Positions 1 to 64,000 of a DNA stretch of 64,000 nt are shown piece after piece (the first letter of the stretch is position 1; each line of letters begins with the position of its first letter). This DNA comes from Chromobotia macracanthus (Eukaryota; Chordata; Actinopteri; Cypriniformes; Botiidae), in contig JAZGTH010000001.1 in NCBI GenBank assembly GCA_036877525.1, positions 12,486,001 to 12,550,000 on the forward strand, given 5' to 3'. The position numbers and the translations under genes were made by a program. The notes beneath the pieces were generated by a model. The model saw only the letters and a program-made list of their open reading frames with translations. It searched no databases and was not told the DNA's origin.

Positions 1-1267
1 ACAATTACAATTATGTAATTATGTAAATTAAATTCCTATTTGCAAAGAATTTTTAAAGCAACTTTTGATTTGGGATGATTTTTTTCCCATTTTGGATGTA
101 TTTCTAATTAAACATTTAGTCCTTGTCACCTCACCCATTTGGTGTTCATTTGAAATTCACCATTTTAAATGTGATTTTAATTTGCTTAAATTATTTTCAT
201 GTATTAGTACTGGATACATTTTTCAATGGATTAATTTTTTTCTTCCCACACTTGGAGAAGGGGAGGGGTGGGGGAGTACAGGAATGTACAGTAATGTCTA
301 GAGTGTGTGTGAGGGCTTTGTGCAAGTTAAGATTCATTAAGCGTTACAGATTACTATTGCTCTACTTCAGAGGAAAAAGTTACAATTTTTATATTTGTAA
401 AATTTCTATAACCGTATTCAGCTCAAATATTATTAAAAAATGTATGTGCATCAGTCTTCAGATCACCAGTATGACATCATCTTTTAATCAAAGAGCATTG
501 TGAAAATAAAATATTAGAAATAAATTTTCTATAACATTTCTTTGACAAGACAACATTGTTTTAATTTTTTTCAAATGCCAGAATTTTACCTTACTGTGTG
601 GCATATAAATTGACTAGTAAATTTAATGTTATCTGCACCTCAATTTGTAATTGAATATGGTTTGAAATGGTAACTCCTTTCTTGTCTTTGAGCTCAGTTG
701 CCGTTATAAACAGTGACTCATGCTCCAGAAGTTTACGTCTTACATATTGTTTTAACACAGTGAACTGAAATCAAACAAGCACTATTCACTAGTCACAGGG
801 CACTGTTATGCCCAAGCATCCATTCAGGCAGATCCTGAGTATTCAACACACAGCTTCAGACACAGTAAAGAAAAGGGCCACCTCCAGTCCTAATCCAATA
901 ATCCTGGAAATTGTAGAGAGGGTTTATCTGCTCCTCATCTTATTATTCCCTAAATAATATTGTTTGGCTGTTTCATTGATTAGTCATGCCACAAGAAGCC
1001 CTGCTGGGGTACAAAGAATGTATCTACCTTTGTATCTTCTTTTACAAACAAATCAAAAGGATTGGTCATAGAGAGATACAGCCCTAAAAAGAAGGAAAAA
1101 GGGACTGTCGTTGGATGTGTGTGAAGTGATGTTATACTTCATATCTGTGCTTTGTGGGCAGGATTTGTTGAAAATTAATATTTAATAAGCTTGATCAGCT
1201 GCTCTGGTAAATTCTTCCAGAAATCATCTGGATATTTTAAGGTTCTATTGTGATTTGTCACAGACTT

Positions 1268-1281
1268 CCACTAGAGGGAGC
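1268..1281 (+). promoter_or_regulatory. CTCF-like motif
   Basis: The 14-mer CCACTAGAGGGAGC matches the commonly used CTCF core CCASYAGRKGGCRS at 13 of 14 positions. It lies 1 kb upstream of the start-codon exon. Related CACTAG strings also occur in fish repeats, so this may be repeat-derived. Confidence 0.35.
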
Positions 1282-1321
1282 TATTTAATAAAATCCAGTA
1301 GCATGTGCTAAAGATTGACCC

Positions 1322-1456
1322 AGTAAGCAACCACCTAGAAATCATTTAGTAATGCCATGGCAACCATACAGAACACCTTAGTTACTGCATAGCAATGCTC
1401 TTAAAACCACTCAGAACAGCGTTCTAACCGCATTGCCATGCCCAGGCAACCACCCA
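1322..1456. repeat. degraded CCTAGCAACCACC-type minisatellite
   Basis: Repeated short units such as AGCAACCACC, CATAGCAATGC, CCACTCAGAACAGC and GGCAACCACCC, diverged from one another. The same unit appears at 14320-14398 and about 20568-20590. It resembles a minisatellite common in fish genomes. Confidence 0.6.
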
Positions 1457-2000
1457 TGAGTTTTGGATGGGAAAACACCAATTATATTTTCCGTAAAATC
1501 CACCAGTTGTGAAATTGTGGTCACTGAAATGAGTGAAACATGTCTACTTAATATGCTTCTACATACATGCAAAACATGTTGTACCTACCAACACACACAA
1601 AGGCTCATCCCCTTAAATTAATTCACCCTTAAAACTATGGCAAAATAGTTCTTAGACAATCTGCATCTGTGAGTTCATAAATGTTTGTGTAGGACTGTGG
1701 GATGGAGTGTGAAACAGTGATCACATGGTCATTAAGGTCATATGGACTTTAAATGTACAGTTCTGTGTTTATGCCTTGTATACTGTAACCCTTCAGTCTA
1801 TCTGTCAAACATACTGAGAAGATAACAGGATTCTGTCTGAGATTCTGTTCTGTGGGGCTACGAACACAAATTTTAGAAACATTTAGAACATATTTTAATG
1901 TCATTCATCCTGTACATTGATAAGAATGATATGAGCAAGACTTAACCAAGACTCATTGAGTCAAATTTTTTGCTATATGCATGTGAAACACTAGATGGTG

Positions 2001-2009
2001 CAGGTGAGT
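2001..2009 (+). promoter_or_regulatory. candidate donor of a non-coding first exon
   Basis: CAG|GTGAGT, a perfect 5' splice-site consensus, 265 nt upstream of the acceptor of the start-codon exon. A TATA-like TGTATAAAATA follows rather than precedes it, so no promoter can be assigned. Chance occurrence is possible. Confidence 0.25.
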
Positions 2010-2293
2010 TCGTACTGTATAAAATAATAATAAGCAGGACATGTCTATTATGTCTGTTGTTGTATCTGTCTGTATCTGTTATTTATCTCTAGATCTGTAT
2101 ATCTGTATATAGTATGTATAAAGCATGTGGGTCATAGAAATCTTTTACTAAGACTTTTCTGTATTTTACTTCTCAAATTAACTGTCTCAGCTTATATGAA
2201 ATTTGCATATGAAATTTGAGGTATTAATATGAACATCAGAATCTCAGTGTTCCTCTCATCTTCCCAGGTGCGGTCAAGTGTGCTTGTGTGAAG

Positions 2294-61740
<59,447 letters not shown>

Positions 61741-63480
61741 GACTTTCCTTTCATTCCAGGAACCAAAGAGACACTGTCCATCTGCAAGTCTATATATAAG
61801 TGTGGATGTCTTTGTGTGTTTTGTTGGTTTTTCTTAGAAGGATTCATGAATGAATCCTGAGAGATTAATGTTTATATGCAGAGGGACAAAGATGATAAAC
61901 CATGAAAACATCATAGGATGGTTTTTATCATCAGTGTACCAACTGATCTGTGGTGCTCAAAAATGGTGAGTTTTTTTGGTTTATAATGTCTAATCAAAGG
62001 ATTCTGTTACAAACATCTGGATGTCTGCTTATATAATTTTGGGGGGCAAAAATGTATATTTATTGAGGTATAGTTTCGTGTATTTATTTTTGAGGCATCT
62101 TCTGAAAGGCCCTCAACAAATGTTGATATTTTAACATTGACATTTATAAAATTAATTTATAACATCAAATACTTTAAGATAATTTGAAACAATGAAACTA
62201 TGCATTTCTCAGTGTAGTAAATGAGACACCTGCAACTACATGATCTTGATACATTCTGTTTATTATATACAGGCTGCATAGAAAGCATTAGCCCTATTGG
62301 TTTTGCATGGTGATTTGATCTTAGCACTCTGCTCAGTCACTGTTTTCATTAGCAAGGAAAAGGTTCTTTCTGATTGCAAGGATTACGTTTATGTAATCAG
62401 TGATGCATTAGATAGCCTGTGTTTTAATCAGCCATTCTGCCATTTTTTAATATGGCCATTTCAGCCCAGGGCATAATTCATAATTTCTAATACAATCTGC
62501 TACCAAATTTATCAGCTATATGAAGAATTTAAATGTGTTGATGCCTAAAATGAATTATCATCATAAAAATTTCCCCATTGAAATTAATCCCACAAATATT
62601 TTAAATAGCCTAAATGCACATATAGTATAGGACCTTATTGAAACCCTATTTTATGCAAGTATTAATTTATGTGTGAGTCACTAATAATTAGCGTAGATTA
62701 TAACATTCCATCAATGTTTTTAAATTAATTTCACCATTTTCAATGTACGTGCACACCTTCTTATGAGAATAGTCATGTGTAATATAATTGCCCATGTTTT
62801 TTAAGCACTTGTGTTGTTTGCCTCTGTAATTCTGTATTTTCTGTGACATACACCTGATGAACTCATGTTAAAGATGGTTGTTTGGATGCTTGCATGCACA
62901 TCATTGTAATTATACACTAACAACTGTTAAACAGTAAAAACTGTATGTTCTATCAAAGCTTCATTTCACTTCAATTGGATTCATTGGCTCTTAGAATTTT
63001 TCATGCCCCAGTTACACATTTAAGTGCTGGAACATACTGTATCAGGCAGAACACCTGTGTGATTTGTGTTCGAAGTTTCCTTGTTTTCTGCATCTTAATC
63101 ATGTATGGAAAGCAACAATGTCTCCTGTCCATGATTATATCTCTCAGGCGCTCATCTCACCATGGCACTCTTTAATCCAGGAAGAGACAAACATGCAATG
63201 TGTTCATTAAGATAACAAATGTTGCATGAATTTAATCAATACTGAATGCAGGGCCGGCTATTAGAGCTCATATCAATCTCTGCATTGCAATTAGTTTGTC
63301 ACCATTATTAAATTGTCATTATGATCAAACTGACCAGTGATGAGATTACAGATAAATAAGCATTGTCATGTTGTTTTATTATCTTATGTTTTATAAATGC
63401 AACCAGACATATGCCTAAAGTCAACTTTTGCTTCTTGTGGCTATACAATAAAACTTGGAATTGTAGAAAACACAGAATAT
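61741..63480 (+). other. oca2: oca2 3' UTR and downstream region
   Basis: AT-rich, no coding sequence recognised. Possible poly(A) signals: AGTAAA 62933-62938, ATTAAA 63307-63312, AATAAA 63447-63452 (the only canonical one noted). If the last is used the 3' UTR would be about 1.7 kb. The true cleavage site cannot be told from sequence. Confidence 0.5.
63447..63452 (+). terminator. candidate poly(A) signal AATAAA
   Basis: Canonical AATAAA 1.7 kb after the stop codon, within CTATACAATAAAACTTGG. Signals nearer the stop are non-canonical. Confidence 0.35.
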
Positions 63481-63890
63481 GACAAATGAATCACTAATTA
63501 TAGTATAATTCTCAAATTTTCCATTTTGCTTGTTTATCCCATCTTCTTCATATCTTGAATGCACATCATCAGTTAGTGTAGTTAAGCATGCATATCATCA
63601 CCCTTCCAATTGCTGGCATGTTGGAGGTTGAGGAAATTGAGGTTGAGGAGTTGGCGAGAGGTGCTGATTACGGTACCTCCAACAGCCATGAAATGTCACT
63701 GGCAATGCTGGGCAGCAGAGCATTCACTCAGAAACCAGAGCGCTTTTGCTTTTTCCATAAAAGCCACAGAATGTGTTTGTCTGTTTGTTTGTGTTTGTTT
63801 GTTTTGCTACATCTTTAATTAATAAGGTGGAGTGTTTGTTGTTATAAATTCTACTGTCATGCAGAAGAGTGATTTTCTGTGGTTTAATGC
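63481..63890. other. 3' flank, nothing recognised
   Basis: 63600-63760 contains a GAGGTTGAGGAAATTGAGG purine-rich stretch with short open frames on +, no family recognised. GTTTGTTTGTTT repeats follow at 63775-63803. Confidence 0.5.
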
Positions 63891-64000
63891 AATCCCTAAC
63901 AGGGAATATTCTCAGAATGTTTTCAGAACATTGGTTATCATTCTATAAAAGTTCTCTCAAAGTTTTCTCAAAGTTATCAAAAACAATTTGCAGTAACATT
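63891..64000 (-). mobile_element. MITE, TTAGCTGGG family, copy H (runs off the window)
   Basis: ATCCCTAACAGGGAATATTC, TCAGAATGTTTTCAGAACAT, TAAAAGTTCTCTCAAAG, TTTGCAGTAACATT: same order as copies F and G. The rest lies beyond 64000. Confidence 0.65.

Larger units (their letters stand above)
1..2267 (+). other. 5' flank or 5' untranslated intron of oca2
   Basis: No coding sequence recognised on either strand. AT-rich DNA with a degraded CCTAGCAACCACC-type repeat (about 1322-1456), a CTCF-like motif at 1268-1281, CATGTG/CACATG E-boxes at 1312, 1722, 1980 and 2124, and a strong CAG|GTGAGT donor at 2001-2003. Human OCA2 begins with a non-coding exon, so a fish counterpart may lie here or further upstream. 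Confidence 0.6.

Overview
This is vertebrate nuclear DNA: genes are split by GT-AG introns, non-coding sequence is AT-rich, CA/GT microsatellites are common, and short transposon copies are abundant. The repeats are of kinds typical of teleosts, and of carp-like (cypriniform/ostariophysan) fish in particular: tRNA-derived SINEs ending in a 'TTATCCAAAGC..CTTACAG'-type tail, MITEs with 'AGTTCACCCAAAAAT' ends, and Tc1-like elements opening with 'AGTGCCTTGCAAAAG'. The species cannot be named from the sequence alone.

One protein-coding gene fills the window on the + strand: oca2, the P protein (oculocutaneous albinism II, melanosomal transmembrane protein). I assembled 23 coding exons from the ATG at 2294 to the TAA at 61740. 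The exon lengths sum to 2505 nt, or 834 codons plus stop. Every junction is GT-AG with compatible phase and no exon contains a stop, so the allele looks intact. The protein has a cytosolic N-terminus with acidic dileucine sorting signals, a first membrane span, a glycosylated lumenal loop, and a membrane transporter domain of the ArsB/NhaD (CitMHS-like) ion transporter superfamily. That domain is made of two related halves about 300 residues apart, joined by a charged cytosolic loop.

Layout: 1-2267 is 5' flank or a 5' untranslated intron, with no coding sequence recognised and a possible non-coding first exon ending near 2003. Exons 1-3 lie at 2268-8358. Exons 4-8 form a compact cluster at 8802-10897. 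Exons 9-13 lie at 14627-19055. Introns 13 (6.7 kb), 14 (6.0 kb), 17 (5.8 kb), 20 (5.5 kb) and 22 (12.1 kb) are long and carry most of the repeats. The last exon ends at 61740 and is followed by 3' UTR and 3' flank with several possible poly(A) signals.

No second gene, RNA gene, virus or microbial system was recognised. What remains is intron biology: at least five MITE families inserted repeatedly in one gene, an internally deleted Tc1-like transposon, a large microsatellite that grew out of a SINE, and candidate MITF-type or CRE-type sites in introns of a pigment gene. All regulatory calls are motif-level inference only.
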